64,000 nt of DNA from Citrobacter arsenatis (GCF_004353845.1 NZ_CP037864.1:3968001-4032000); one strand, 5' to 3'. Positions 28,106 to 37,200 are shown, counted from the stretch's first letter. Program-made: numbers and translations. The notes: generated by a model from the letters alone, not told the origin.

Positions 28106-28183
28106 TGTGATGTCCTTAGGGTGTAGTGATCTACCGCGGCCATAAATGGTCGCGATAAATCAATGCGTGTTTAGCGTTATTTA

Positions 28184-29776
28184 TTAATATTGTTTTCTAA
28201 TAACCGTACCGCTACAGGCATAACTTTCCGTGCCATTAATTAAGGCAATGCGTCCATTAACCATGACAATTTCAATCCCTTGGGGATACTGATTAGGTTC
28301 AACAAACGTGCCCATATCAGCAATAGTGTTCGGATCGAACATCACAATATCCGCCGCGAAACCGACCTTCAGCAGCCCGCGATCCTGCAGGCCTAAAACC
28401 TCAGCGGGTTTACCTGTCATCTTACGGATAGCCGCTTCCCAGCTCAGACATCCTTCCTCACGCACATATTTACCGAGCACGCGAGGGAATGCGCCAAACA
28501 CGCGCGGGTGCGGTTTGCCGGCCCCCATTAAGCCGTCGGTACAGACGTTTTGCTCAGGACGGCAAAGGAACTTAATCACATGCTCTTCAGTACCGTAAAA
28601 GTCGACCATCCCCACGGCATTCTCTTCTTCAAACAGCAGATCAAAGGTGGCGTTGTACGGATCTTTTCCGCGTAACTCGCCCAATTGAACGAGGTTCAGG
28701 CCGACGGCATCCTGGTTTTTTGCCGTTTTCACGCTGGTGACAAAAATCTGATCCAATCCAGCAAAATCGATAAAGTTATCCCAACCGGGAATACCCTGCT
28801 GAATATCGTTGATCATTTTGGCGCGCAGCTCTGGCGAAGCCAGGCGCTCAAGTAATTTATCCGTTCCGCCGGAGTGGACCCACGGCGGCAGGATCACACC
28901 GAGCATAGTACTGCCTGCCACATACGGATACTGGTCGAAAGAAATACGAATTCCCTTTTCCTGCGCCTGTTCCAGCATGCCCAGCATCTGGTCAATCAGC
29001 CCCCAGTTTTTCTTACCACAAACCTTCATATGCGAAATATGCAACCAGACGCCAGTAGCTGTGGCGATATCAATCAGTTCTTGCGTTGAGTTGATAATAT
29101 CGTCAGCTTCACTACGCTGATGCACCACAAAGATCCCGTCATATTTCGCCGTCACCTTGCACAGCTCAATCATTTCGGCGGTATCGCCAAAGGCGCATGG
29201 CATATAAATGAGCCCGGTGGAAAGACCGAACGCCCCTGCTTTCAACTCCCGCTCAAGGATTTGGCACATCTTCGCCACATCTTCACGGGTGGAAGGACGC
29301 CCATCCAGCCCCATGGCTTCCATGCGCACGTTTCCATGCGGGACTAAATACGCGAGGTTTGTCGCTGGGTGACGTGATGCCAGCAAATTGAGGTAACCGT
29401 CCGTATTCTTATATTTCCAATCTATTTTGTCGGTATCGCCATCCAGTCCGGCGATATTTTTACGCCAGGCCGGAATATATTCTTCAGGCAACGGTGCCAA
29501 GGCTACACCATCCTGCCCTAACAGTTCGGTAGTAATACCCTGGCGAATTTTTGCCGAGAGCGCGGGGTTAATAATGGCTGACAAGTCAGAGTGCGTATGG
29601 GTATCAATAAAACCAGGACATATGATTTTTCCCGTTGCATCAATAACCTGTTCATTGACACCAACGTCAATTTGACCGATTGCGACAATACGACCTTCAT
29701 CAACCATTACATCGGCTATTCTGCCTTCACTGCCCGTCCCATCGATTACATTTCCGTTTTTGAAAATGGTTTTCAT
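28184..29776 (-). CDS. N-acyl-D-amino-acid deacylase (D-aminoacylase)
   Basis: 530 residues, amidohydrolase superfamily. The metal-binding HTHSD motif is near residue 60, followed by the D-aminoacylase hallmarks GLSTGLIYMP, VVHQRSEADD, HISHMKVCG, DQYPYVAGSTML and the C-terminal CTDGLMGAGKPHPRVFGAFPR. The enzyme hydrolyses N-acyl-D-amino acids to the free D-amino acid and a carboxylate in the cytosol. Beside diaminopropionate ammonia-lyase, which accepts D-serine and both isomers of 2,3-diaminopropionate, it may feed deacylated substrate into deamination. The true acyl substrate is unknown. Confidence 0.88.
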   Translation of the reverse strand: MKTIFKNGNVIDGTGSEGRIADVMVDEGRIVAIGQIDVGVNEQVIDATGKIICPGFIDTHTHSDLSAIINPALSAKIRQGITTELLGQDGVALAPLPEEYIPAWRKNIAGLDGDTDKIDWKYKNTDGYLNLLASRHPATNLAYLVPHGNVRMEAMGLDGRPSTREDVAKMCQILERELKAGAFGLSTGLIYMPCAFGDTAEMIELCKVTAKYDGIFVVHQRSEADDIINSTQELIDIATATGVWLHISHMKVCGKKNWGLIDQMLGMLEQAQEKGIRISFDQYPYVAGSTMLGVILPPWVHSGGTDKLLERLASPELRAKMINDIQQGIPGWDNFIDFAGLDQIFVTSVKTAKNQDAVGLNLVQLGELRGKDPYNATFDLLFEEENAVGMVDFYGTEEHVIKFLCRPEQNVCTDGLMGAGKPHPRVFGAFPRVLGKYVREEGCLSWEAAIRKMTGKPAEVLGLQDRGLLKVGFAADIVMFDPNTIADMGTFVEPNQYPQGIEIVMVNGRIALINGTESYACSGTVIRKQY

Positions 29777-29843
29777 CGTTATTCTCCATAGCGGTGTCGC
29801 TTCACGACGCCGCTTGTAAGGTAAGAGGTGGTTATCTTTATTG

Positions 29844-31028
29844 TTATTGGCGATAGAGTGTCTGGATGATGCTGTAATAGCCGCTGGCCGAGCCGGTTAA
29901 CTGCTCGATCTCAATATACTCATCAATGGTGTGGGCCAGGTTTTCGCGCGAAGGTCCGAAACCGATAGTTTTAATTCCCGCTTCGCCCGCATAATGGCTG
30001 CCGTTGGTGCAAAATGAGTACTGTGTGATGGTTGGATTAAACCCAGCCTCGCGAACGCCAGCCAGAGCAGCCTGCACGAACTCGTCGGACTCGTCATATA
30101 CCCATCCAGGGAAGAAACGCTCACCCTCAATCGTAGCGCCGGTATAGCAAGACTCCTGACCCACCGCATAGGAAACTCGGGCCTTAAACTGCGGATCCTG
30201 GGCGATAAGTTCCGCAAGCGCATTTTCCAGTGGGGCAATAACGCTTTCTTTAGTTTCACCCACCAGTAAACGACGATCGTAGGTTGCGCGACAGTAATCC
30301 GGTACTACTGACGCTCCCGGGTACGGTGAGGATTTAATGTCGGTGAGCTCCAGAATGCCTGGCCCCAATACCGGATGCGTTGGCGGAGCGATCGTGCGAA
30401 TTTTGTCGATCAATTGCGCCATTTTGTACACCGCGTTAATACCTGCCTGTGGGTTAGCGGAGTGCGCAGGTTTACCAAACGTTTCGACGACGATTTCAGC
30501 GCGACCACGCTGACCAATTTTCAGGTTTAACTCGGAAGCTTCACCGATGATCACATAGTCCGGCTTATAGCGCTCGCTAACCAGCCGAGCGGCAATGCCT
30601 TCAAAGCACTCCTCATGCACGATGCAGGCAACGTAGATTTTGCCGGCGAAATTGCGCTGATTGTCCTGGCCGAAAAAACCCACGGCGGAAATCATTGCCG
30701 CCACAGCACCTTTCATGTCGGTTGTACCGCGGCCATAAATTTTGCCATCTTCGATATCGCCGCCGTACGGGTTGCGGCTCCACTTCTCTTCATTGACCGG
30801 CACGGTATCGATATGTCCATCGAGAACCAGCGTTTTCCCTGGCTGATTGCCGACAATCCCCCCCACAATGTTGCCGTACTTATCAACGTGGATGTCATCG
30901 AACTGGTAATGCTGCATCATTATTTTTATGGCATTAACCACTTCCCCTTCCTGACCGGAATAACTTTTTTGTTGGATCAACGCCTGACAGTTTTTAATGA
31001 CTTCATCAATACGGTTTGCAGATAACAT
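29844..31028 (-). CDS. M20-family metallohydrolase, YgeY-like
   Basis: 394 residues. Metal-ligand motifs of the M20 family are all visible: LDGHIDTVP, GRGTTDMKGAVAAMI, the catalytic glutamates in HEECFEG, and a C-terminal histidine in AHTIDEYIEI. A dimerisation domain lies between (GQRGRAEIVVETFGKPAHSANP). It is closest in pattern to E. coli YgeY, which also neighbours the ammonia-lyase YgeX. It probably deacylates or decarbamoylates an amino-acid derivative. GGAG 7 bases before the ATG at 31028 sets the start; a frame from 31052 would overlap the upstream gene spacer without a ribosome site. Confidence 0.86.
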   Translation of the reverse strand: MLSANRIDEVIKNCQALIQQKSYSGQEGEVVNAIKIMMQHYQFDDIHVDKYGNIVGGIVGNQPGKTLVLDGHIDTVPVNEEKWSRNPYGGDIEDGKIYGRGTTDMKGAVAAMISAVGFFGQDNQRNFAGKIYVACIVHEECFEGIAARLVSERYKPDYVIIGEASELNLKIGQRGRAEIVVETFGKPAHSANPQAGINAVYKMAQLIDKIRTIAPPTHPVLGPGILELTDIKSSPYPGASVVPDYCRATYDRRLLVGETKESVIAPLENALAELIAQDPQFKARVSYAVGQESCYTGATIEGERFFPGWVYDESDEFVQAALAGVREAGFNPTITQYSFCTNGSHYAGEAGIKTIGFGPSRENLAHTIDEYIEIEQLTGSASGYYSIIQTLYRQ

Positions 31029-31060
31029 GGTTTTCTCCGTTATTTCTCTCAATCAGGAAA

Positions 31061-32278
31061 TCAGTTGTTAATGCCCGGGTACTGACCGCCCCAGACAATA
31101 TCCAGATATTGTTGCGGGTCGGTATCCCCCTCGGTGCTGACCAACAACACACGAGAGTGCGCATCCAGCCCCAGTTGATCACGCGTTTGCGCCAGTTCAG
31201 GCAAGGTCATCAGTAGTGCCAGCAGACCAGTAGTGACCGCGCCGGACTCACCAGAAACGATCTGCGGATCGCCCGCCAGCGGATTGCCCAGCATGCGCAT
31301 GCCCAACGCTGCAACTTCATCAGGGCAAGAGGCAAATGCGTTGGCATAGTCACGCAGCAGTTCCCAGCCGATACTGTTTGCCTCACCGCAGGCGAGACCG
31401 GCCATCACAGTTTGCAAATCGCCACCCACCGCAATCGCATCCCCTTCTTTAGAGCGGGCGGAGCGGTAAAGACAATCGGCAATTAACGCTTCGGCAACGA
31501 TCACTTTCGGGCGGTTTTCACCCCAGGCTGCCGTCACCATTCCCTGAACCATTCCGGCAAACGATCCAACGCCCGCCTGAACAAAAATATGCGTCGGCGC
31601 AACCTGATGCAGTTGATCTATCGCCTCCAGCATCAGCGTGCCGTAGCCTTGCATAATCCACTGCGGGATTTTTTCATATCCTTCCCAGGCGGTATCCTGC
31701 ACCACAATCCAGCCATGCTTTTCCGCCTGTTCTGCAGTCATGCGAACCGCATCGTCATAGTTCATATCGACGATTTCAGCGGTAGCACCTTCATTACGGA
31801 TAGAGGTCAAACGTTGCTGTGAAGAGCCTTTCGGCATGTAAACCACGGCGTTTTGCTTCAGTTGGCGCGCCATCCATGCTACGCCACGCCCGTGGTTGCC
31901 ATCGGTGGTGGTGGCAAACGTGACGGTATGGAGATCGCGACGCACCTCTTCACTGGTCATCACGTCAAACGGCAGCTCACTGATATCCTTGCCGACTAAT
32001 TCGGCGATATGGCATGCCATCGCATAGGAGCCACCCAGGGCTTTGAAGGCTTTCAGGCCAAAACGCTGAGACTCATCCTTGAGATAGATATTTTTAACCC
32101 CCAGCTTTTGTGCAAGAGCCGGCAGCTTGTATAACGGCGTCGGCGCATAGCCCGGAATAGACCGATGAAAATTCAACGCTTTTACCAGTTCCTGGCGACT
32201 AAACGGTACCAGCGGTGCGCTCGGATGTTCGGTAAATGGTGTCTGGTTGATAAAAAATGATAAGTTTTCCTGCATCAT
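31061..32278 (-). CDS. dpaL: Diaminopropionate ammonia-lyase (YgeX/DpaL)
   Basis: 405 residues, normal for the family. It is a fold-type II PLP enzyme that splits 2,3-diaminopropionate (both isomers) to pyruvate and two ammonia, and also acts on D-serine. The PLP lysine is expected in RFGLKAFKALGGSY (Lys79), with TTDGNHGRGVAW and the glycine-rich phosphate loop VQAGVGSFAGMV. It is the first gene of a four-gene leftward operon; GAGG lies 4-7 bases before the paired ATGs at 32278/32275. A sigma-54 promoter motif lies 80 bases upstream, and a divergent sigma-54 activator gene faces it. Confidence 0.93.
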   Translation of the reverse strand: MMQENLSFFINQTPFTEHPSAPLVPFSRQELVKALNFHRSIPGYAPTPLYKLPALAQKLGVKNIYLKDESQRFGLKAFKALGGSYAMACHIAELVGKDISELPFDVMTSEEVRRDLHTVTFATTTDGNHGRGVAWMARQLKQNAVVYMPKGSSQQRLTSIRNEGATAEIVDMNYDDAVRMTAEQAEKHGWIVVQDTAWEGYEKIPQWIMQGYGTLMLEAIDQLHQVAPTHIFVQAGVGSFAGMVQGMVTAAWGENRPKVIVAEALIADCLYRSARSKEGDAIAVGGDLQTVMAGLACGEANSIGWELLRDYANAFASCPDEVAALGMRMLGNPLAGDPQIVSGESGAVTTGLLALLMTLPELAQTRDQLGLDAHSRVLLVSTEGDTDPQQYLDIVWGGQYPGINN

Positions 32279-32357
32279 AAAACCTCATTGTCCTGGTAGT
32301 TCATTCCCTGTAGTCGATGTAATACAGAGATATTTACGTTATCGGTATTGGCAATAG

Positions 32358-32373
32358 AGCAAAATGCTTACCA
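32358..32373 (-). promoter_or_regulatory. Sigma-54 promoter of the dpaL operon
   Basis: On the minus strand TGGTAAGCATTTTGCT fits the -24/-12 consensus TGGCAC-N5-TTGCW with the GG and GC at exact spacing and 9 of 11 fixed bases. It points at dpaL, and transcription should begin near 32346. The adjacent sigma-54 activator gene supports the call. Confidence 0.7.
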
Positions 32374-32492
32374 GCTTTTTACGAATTGAGTAAAATCTTA
32401 TAAATATTTTAATAAAGGCTTCATTTTCAATAAATTAAACAACAGACAACATTGACACTAAAAAATAATACCACGCTAGTTTATCGCCTCAT

Positions 32493-32519
32493 TTTGATAA
32501 ATTCTCATATTTGATAAAT
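32493..32519. promoter_or_regulatory. Direct repeat TTTGATAAAT, possible activator site
   Basis: TTTGATAAAT occurs at 32493-32502 and 32510-32519, 17 bases apart, about 120-150 bases upstream of the sigma-54 promoter, where an enhancer-binding protein would act. Could equally be chance in AT-rich DNA. Confidence 0.3.
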
Positions 32520-32656
32520 AGTGTGATCACGGAAGATAAAATACAAAAAACATTCTAAAACAGAGCCATAGATTGATTTTTCGCAAATCATTTTTGCATC
32601 TCTTCGCATATTTATCATTTTACTTGAGAAATGCACCGCATAGCCGGAGAAGGACC

Positions 32657-34405
32657 ATGATTTCAGTACTCAGTAATATTCAGGATGATATATGCAATTA
32701 TGCCGACGCTATTTCTGGCATAACCGGTACGGACGTTGAAATCATCGATGAATCTTTAATGCGCATCGCAGGCACTGGTAAATACCGACATATGCTCAAT
32801 GAAAACGTGGCCAAAAATGGCTACATTTACCGCCACGTTTTGCAGGTTCGGGAAACGGTGCTAATCAAAAACCCCGGCGAACATCCGCTGTGTCAGTTAT
32901 GTGAAAAACACCACTACTGTTCTGAAATGCTGGACTTGAACGCGCCAATTTTTCTCAACAATCGCGTCATTGGGGTGATCGGGATTATTTGCTCAACCCA
33001 GGCGCAGCGTGACGCGTTATTGAGCCAGATTGATAAATTTGTCACTTTTATTGAGCAAATCGCGGTGATGATCTCCAGTAAGGTGTTTGAATGTCTGGAG
33101 CGTTTACGCGCGCAGGAAACGCTCGGCGCATTTCGGCGTTTGATCGATGCGATGGATCGCGGCGTTGTGGCAATTGATGGCAATGGTTTCATCTGGCATG
33201 CCAATCATTCGGCCGACCGTATTCTCAACCGCGAAGTTCAGGGATTACCGCTGACCATAGAAACAACCGGGGACAGTTTGTATGGTGATGAAGAAGCATG
33301 GCTAACGCTTGAAGGCCAGAAACACCATGTACTGTGCAAACAAATTTCGCTCTCCTCGCTGGATAACGATCGCTTAACTATGGTCATCTTTCGCGATGCG
33401 CATGACTACCTGAGTACCCTCACCCCATCCCCTTATGAATCTGACACGCAGGTGCGGCTGATTGGCCACTCTTCCTCAATGGAGCAGCTCAGAAGCACCA
33501 TTGGAAAAATAGCCAACAGCTACGCCAGCGTGCTCATCACAGGGGAAAGCGGCTCGGGTAAAGAGGTTGTAGCATTTGCCATTCACCAAAACAGCCCACG
33601 TAAAGCGGCTCCTTTCGTGACAATCAACTGCGCGGCAATCCCCGAGCAACTACTGGAAAGCGAACTGTTTGGCTATGTGCGCGGTGCATTTAGCGGCGCC
33701 GATCCCAAAGGACGAATGGGTAAATTTGAACTGGCCAATGGTGGTAGTCTGTTTTTGGATGAGATCGGTGATATGCCGCTGCACCTGCAGGCCAAGCTGC
33801 TCAGAGTTTTGCAGGAAAAGGCAATCACGCGCGTTGGTTCTAATAACACAATTAATATTGATGTGCGTATTATTGCTGCGACCAACAAAAATATTAGTGC
33901 GATGGTGGAAAATAATCAGTTTCGCGAAGACCTTTTCTATCGCCTGAATGTCGTCCCACTGGTGCTTCCTTCCCTGCGCGAACGAAGGGCTGATATTGCT
34001 GTCCTCGCACAATATTTTGCTGACGAGTTTTCAGTCAGTTACCAGCGTTCGCCGCAAAAACTGCCCGATGACGTTATTAACCGCCTGTATGCCTGGTACT
34101 GGCCGGGTAACATTCGTGAATTACGCAACGTCATCGAATACATTTTTGTAATGCGCGGAGAAGCCGCCGGGATCAATGCCAGCCATCTTCCCCCTTATTT
34201 ACTCACCACAACGGATCGCAGAAAAACAACGATGACTGCGCAACCCCGACAGTTGGCGAATCAAGGAAAACAAGCAGAAAGGGACGCTATCGAAAATGCC
34301 ATCCAGCGATTTGCCTCCAGTGTGGAGGGCAAAAAACAGGCAGCATCAGAACTGGGGATCAGCATTGCCACGCTTTATCGAAAAATAAAGCTATATGGCT
34401 TGTGA
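32657..34405 (+). CDS. Sigma-54-dependent transcriptional activator (YgeV-like)
   Basis: 582 residues. The N-terminal sensory region (about 1-170) is GAF-like and contains a cysteine cluster at Cys79, Cys82 and Cys88 (CQLCEKHHYC), suggesting a metal or redox site. A PAS-like part follows (about 180-265). The AAA+ domain (about 290-510) has Walker A GESGSGKE, GAFSGA in place of the usual sigma-54 contact GAFTGA, and Walker B SLFLDEIGD. The Fis-type helix-turn-helix ends the protein (AASELGISIATLYRKIKLYGL split). GAAGGA precedes the ATG at 32657. It is divergent from dpaL and should activate that operon with sigma-54. The inducer is unknown. Confidence 0.88.
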   Translation: MISVLSNIQDDICNYADAISGITGTDVEIIDESLMRIAGTGKYRHMLNENVAKNGYIYRHVLQVRETVLIKNPGEHPLCQLCEKHHYCSEMLDLNAPIFLNNRVIGVIGIICSTQAQRDALLSQIDKFVTFIEQIAVMISSKVFECLERLRAQETLGAFRRLIDAMDRGVVAIDGNGFIWHANHSADRILNREVQGLPLTIETTGDSLYGDEEAWLTLEGQKHHVLCKQISLSSLDNDRLTMVIFRDAHDYLSTLTPSPYESDTQVRLIGHSSSMEQLRSTIGKIANSYASVLITGESGSGKEVVAFAIHQNSPRKAAPFVTINCAAIPEQLLESELFGYVRGAFSGADPKGRMGKFELANGGSLFLDEIGDMPLHLQAKLLRVLQEKAITRVGSNNTINIDVRIIAATNKNISAMVENNQFREDLFYRLNVVPLVLPSLRERRADIAVLAQYFADEFSVSYQRSPQKLPDDVINRLYAWYWPGNIRELRNVIEYIFVMRGEAAGINASHLPPYLLTTTDRRKTTMTAQPRQLANQGKQAERDAIENAIQRFASSVEGKKQAASELGISIATLYRKIKLYGL

Positions 34406-34455
34406 GACTCACCTTCTAAACGTTCAAGCCCGCGCAAGGAGGGCTTCTGGTAGGT

Positions 34456-34479
34456 AAAAACCGAGCAAATCAGGCTCGG
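34456..34479 (-). terminator. Terminator of the cigR-like gene
   Basis: On the minus strand CCGAGC (34474-34479) pairs with GCTCGG (34461-34466) around a 7-base loop and is followed by a run of five T (34456-34460), just past the cigR-like stop. Confidence 0.8.
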
Positions 34480-34485
34480 AGATAC

Positions 34486-34986
34486 TTAATCAAACACACC
34501 ATTAATAACCGCGGTGACAATCGCCGTGCTCAGCGCAATCAACACCAGGTTGTCGCCAACAACCTGCCATTCATATCCCGGATAATATGGCAGTTGATTC
34601 AGCATGGAAGTTGGAACGCTTTTCTTAGCAATCCCCGGAGGAAGCGGTTTTCCTCGCGCCAGATTTTTGGCGATGCCCGGAGGCAGCGACTTATAGCCCG
34701 TCAAACCATATCTGACGGCGTACTGCCTCGCCACGTTATAGCTGATATCACTATCAACATGGTCCGGCTTACCATAATTTTTACGCTGTTCTGATTGCGA
34801 GTTGTTTTTTTGGCCCGGATTTCCTTTCTGGCTATGACCACTATTTCCCTTATTCCCACTATTACCATGGTTGCCACTATTACCATTTCCGTTGCCATTA
34901 CCGGGGTTAGCCAATACAGGGGTAGCACACATCGACATCGCGGCAACGGCAACTAAAGCCATTGCTAAAGTACGGAGCCTGGACAT
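34486..34986 (-). CDS. cigR: CigR-like (RcnB-family) secreted protein
   Basis: 166 residues. A signal peptide (about 1-26, ending VLA) is followed by a low-complexity glycine/asparagine tract with GNSGN-type repeats (about 27-62), a polar linker, then the conserved part with two PPGIAK motifs and YAVRYGLTGYKSLPPG, and a hydrophobic C-terminus (about 148-164). The family includes Salmonella SPI-3 CigR, described as an anti-virulence protein and possible effector. The symbol marks family resemblance; no SPI-3 synteny exists here. It is divergent from the carbonic anhydrase gene and ends at a good terminator. Confidence 0.75.
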   Translation of the reverse strand: MSRLRTLAMALVAVAAMSMCATPVLANPGNGNGNGNSGNHGNSGNKGNSGHSQKGNPGQKNNSQSEQRKNYGKPDHVDSDISYNVARQYAVRYGLTGYKSLPPGIAKNLARGKPLPPGIAKKSVPTSMLNQLPYYPGYEWQVVGDNLVLIALSTAIVTAVINGVFD

Positions 34987-35312
34987 GATGATTCCTTAAG
35001 ATGTGAAGACATATAAAAATGTACGATATTGCATGAATACTGGCTATCGCTATAACTCCGATTTATTGGCAAAAAAGCGCTCTCTTTTAGCCTGGCGTAA
35101 GCGTGCGAAAACCCGCATTTGAAGTTTACCCCGCCATCTGTTAACACAGAACAACACAACACGTATCACATTTCGCCCTCACTACGGTGGGGTAAAATTC
35201 GCCAAAGATGTTGCAGAACTGCTAGAAATTCTTTCCCTTCTGTCGGCTGGTGTTAAACTGGAAAGTGTGATCTTCATCATAACCTGCTTAAACAGAGAAA
35301 AGAGACACTGCT
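34987..35312. other. Intergenic region cigR / carbonic anhydrase
   Basis: 326 bases between divergent starts. It should contain two promoters; I see no confident operator, terminator or small gene in it. Confidence 0.5.
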
Positions 35313-35948
35313 ATGCAACATATCATTGAGGGCTTCCTCAACTTCCAAAAAGAGATTTTCCCTCAACGTAAGGAACTCTTTCGCAGCCTGGCATCCAGCC
35401 AGAATCCTAAAGCGCTTTTCATCTCCTGCTCCGATAGCCGCCTGGTGCCAGAACTCGTTACTCAGCAAGAGCCAGGGCAGCTTTTTGTTATCCGCAACGC
35501 CGGTAATATCGTACCTTCTTTCGGACCGGAACCGGGTGGCGTCTCCGCGACAATTGAATACGCGGTTGTCGCACTTGGCGTGACGGATATCGTCATCTGC
35601 GGACACTCCAACTGCGGCGCGATGAAAGCGATTGCCGATAGCCAGCCTTTAGATCCGATGCCCGCAGTGGCTCACTGGCTGCACTATGCTGATGCCGCGA
35701 AAGCCGTCGTCGAGAAGAAAACCTGGGATAATCCAATCGATAAAGTTAACGCCATGGTGGAAGAGAACGTTATCGCGCAGTTGAACAATATTAAAACGCA
35801 TCCCTCTGTGGCTGTTGGACTGCGTAATAACGCGCTTCGCCTGCACGGCTGGGTGTATGACATCGAAAGCGGTGAGATCCGTACCCTGGATAAAAACAGC
35901 AAAACCTATGTTTCTCTTGCTGAAAATCCGCAGGTGCATTTCGAGTAA
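35313..35948 (+). CDS. Beta-class carbonic anhydrase, CynT-like
   Basis: 211 residues. It interconverts carbon dioxide and bicarbonate with a zinc ion. Zinc ligands are clear: ISCSDSRLVPE (Cys and the Asp-Arg pair near residue 40) and CGHSNCGAM (His and Cys near 98-101). The match to E. coli CynT is very close (LFVIRNAGNIVPSFGPEPGGVSA region, LHGWVYDIESG end), closer than to Can. No cynR, cynS or cynX lies nearby, so a role in cyanate detoxification is unsupported; general bicarbonate supply is more likely. It stands alone between the cigR-like gene and the polysaccharide locus. Confidence 0.92.
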   Translation: MQHIIEGFLNFQKEIFPQRKELFRSLASSQNPKALFISCSDSRLVPELVTQQEPGQLFVIRNAGNIVPSFGPEPGGVSATIEYAVVALGVTDIVICGHSNCGAMKAIADSQPLDPMPAVAHWLHYADAAKAVVEKKTWDNPIDKVNAMVEENVIAQLNNIKTHPSVAVGLRNNALRLHGWVYDIESGEIRTLDKNSKTYVSLAENPQVHFE

Positions 35949-35956
35949 TGTCTTCC

Positions 35957-35985
35957 CTGGAGCAAGGATGCTCTGGAAAATTTTT
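35957..35985 (+). terminator. Terminator after the carbonic anhydrase gene
   Basis: CTGGAGC (35957-35963) pairs with GCTCTGG (35970-35976), two pairs being G-U in RNA, around a 6-base loop, followed by AAAA and five T (35981-35985). It starts 9 bases after the stop. Confidence 0.55.
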
Positions 35986-36200
35986 CCTCCTTTTGTGCTA
36001 TAGACAAAAACCGCACTCACAGCTAGTTTTTAAATAGCCGTTAGTGTTTTTGCTTCGGCCTTCGCTCATCCATTCAGTATTGCAGCAGATCACATATCTG
36101 TTGCCTTAAAACAGCTGTTCATTTGAGTGTTTTTTCAAAATTCTCTCACAGCGATTTCAACTCTGATCATGGTGCAAGCGATAAAAAGGAGCTGGCGAAA

Positions 36201-37139
36201 ATGCAAGCGAAATTACAACGAATAATAAACATGTTATTTTATCATGAGTCGTGGGATATCATGATTGTTAAGGATCATGGCTCACACTTATTCCCCGATA
36301 ACACGCTGGAAATACTGAGTAATTCCGTTGCGCAGCAGTTAAAAAAGAAATACACGTTTCAAGCCGATCCTTTTATTATTGAAAAAGACGACAAACTGTA
36401 TGTTTTTTATGAAGCTTTTAGCTTTCGCAACTCAAAAGGCACACTACGATGTCGTGTTCTTGATCGTGAACTGGTTGAGCTTGATGATGTCAGGCTTGAG
36501 GGCTTTGATGACTTAATGTGTCACTTGTCATTCCCTTTCCTGATTCATATCAACGATCAGCTTTTCATGATCCCGGAATCTTCAGAAAGAAAAGAGGTAA
36601 TACTGTTTCAGTCGGTTGAGTTTCCTGCACGCTGGAAGAAAATTAAAGTTTTAATATCGGATACCGAAGTAACAGACAGCGTCTTTTTGTCACTTAATGA
36701 AAGCTGTTATCTTTTGTCCACCACAATGGATAACGAAATAGTTATTCATTCGGCAGATCATATTTATGGGCAATGGCAGCGGATCACCCCTTCATTGAAG
36801 GTAAGCAATCACCACCATAGGGGAGCAGGCACCCCTTATCTGGCTAATAACAAAATATACTTCCTCACCCAAGAATGCACGCCTGAAGTTTATGGAAAAT
36901 CCATATATATCAAAGAACTAAATAAGCTAAACAACGCTATTTTCGATGAAAGCCTGATCGAAAAAATCAACGCCTCGATTAACCACAGTGACGGTGTCCA
37001 TACGCTGAACTTCTCTAATAACTATATTGTTTACGATACAAAAATATACAAGTTCAGTTTTTTATCTATACTTAAAAAAATATCTTATAAGTGCATGATG
37101 AGGTATCGCAACTATTTCCTTACCAGACGTTACCAATAG
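36201..37139 (+). CDS. Putative beta-propeller protein, GINT1 N-terminal-like (polysaccharide-associated)
   Basis: 312 residues from the ATG at 36201. The repeated pattern of Asp-Pro-Phe followed by aromatic strands (QADPFIIEKDDKLYVFYEAF, FPFLIHINDQLFMIPES, HHRGAGTPYLANNKIYFLTQE) resembles the five-bladed propeller of the glucosamine inositolphosphorylceramide transferase 1 N-terminal family, also found in bacterial polysaccharide loci. No signal peptide. AAGGAG 9 bases before this ATG decides the start; a TTG at 36123 could extend it by 26 residues. The gene is AT-rich compared with its neighbours, a hint of transfer, and precedes galE by 61 bases. Enzymatic role unknown; possibly a sugar transferase or hydrolase. 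Confidence 0.5.
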   Translation: MQAKLQRIINMLFYHESWDIMIVKDHGSHLFPDNTLEILSNSVAQQLKKKYTFQADPFIIEKDDKLYVFYEAFSFRNSKGTLRCRVLDRELVELDDVRLEGFDDLMCHLSFPFLIHINDQLFMIPESSERKEVILFQSVEFPARWKKIKVLISDTEVTDSVFLSLNESCYLLSTTMDNEIVIHSADHIYGQWQRITPSLKVSNHHHRGAGTPYLANNKIYFLTQECTPEVYGKSIYIKELNKLNNAIFDESLIEKINASINHSDGVHTLNFSNNYIVYDTKIYKFSFLSILKKISYKCMMRYRNYFLTRRYQ

Positions 37140-37200
37140 CACATTCTCTACGGTAGTGGCATGAATCAATTCCGTTTCATAGAATTTATCTGGAGTCTGT

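Larger units (their letters stand above)
32279..32656. other. Intergenic region dpaL / sigma-54 regulator
   Basis: 378 AT-rich bases between divergent genes, holding a sigma-54 promoter toward dpaL, the leader of the regulator gene and a pair of TTTGATAAAT repeats that may be activator sites. No gene is evident. Confidence 0.65.

Noticed and set aside
34427..34445. AGCCC/GGGCT hairpin as terminator of the sigma-54 activator gene
   Set aside because: Only five base pairs with a 9-base loop and no T-run.
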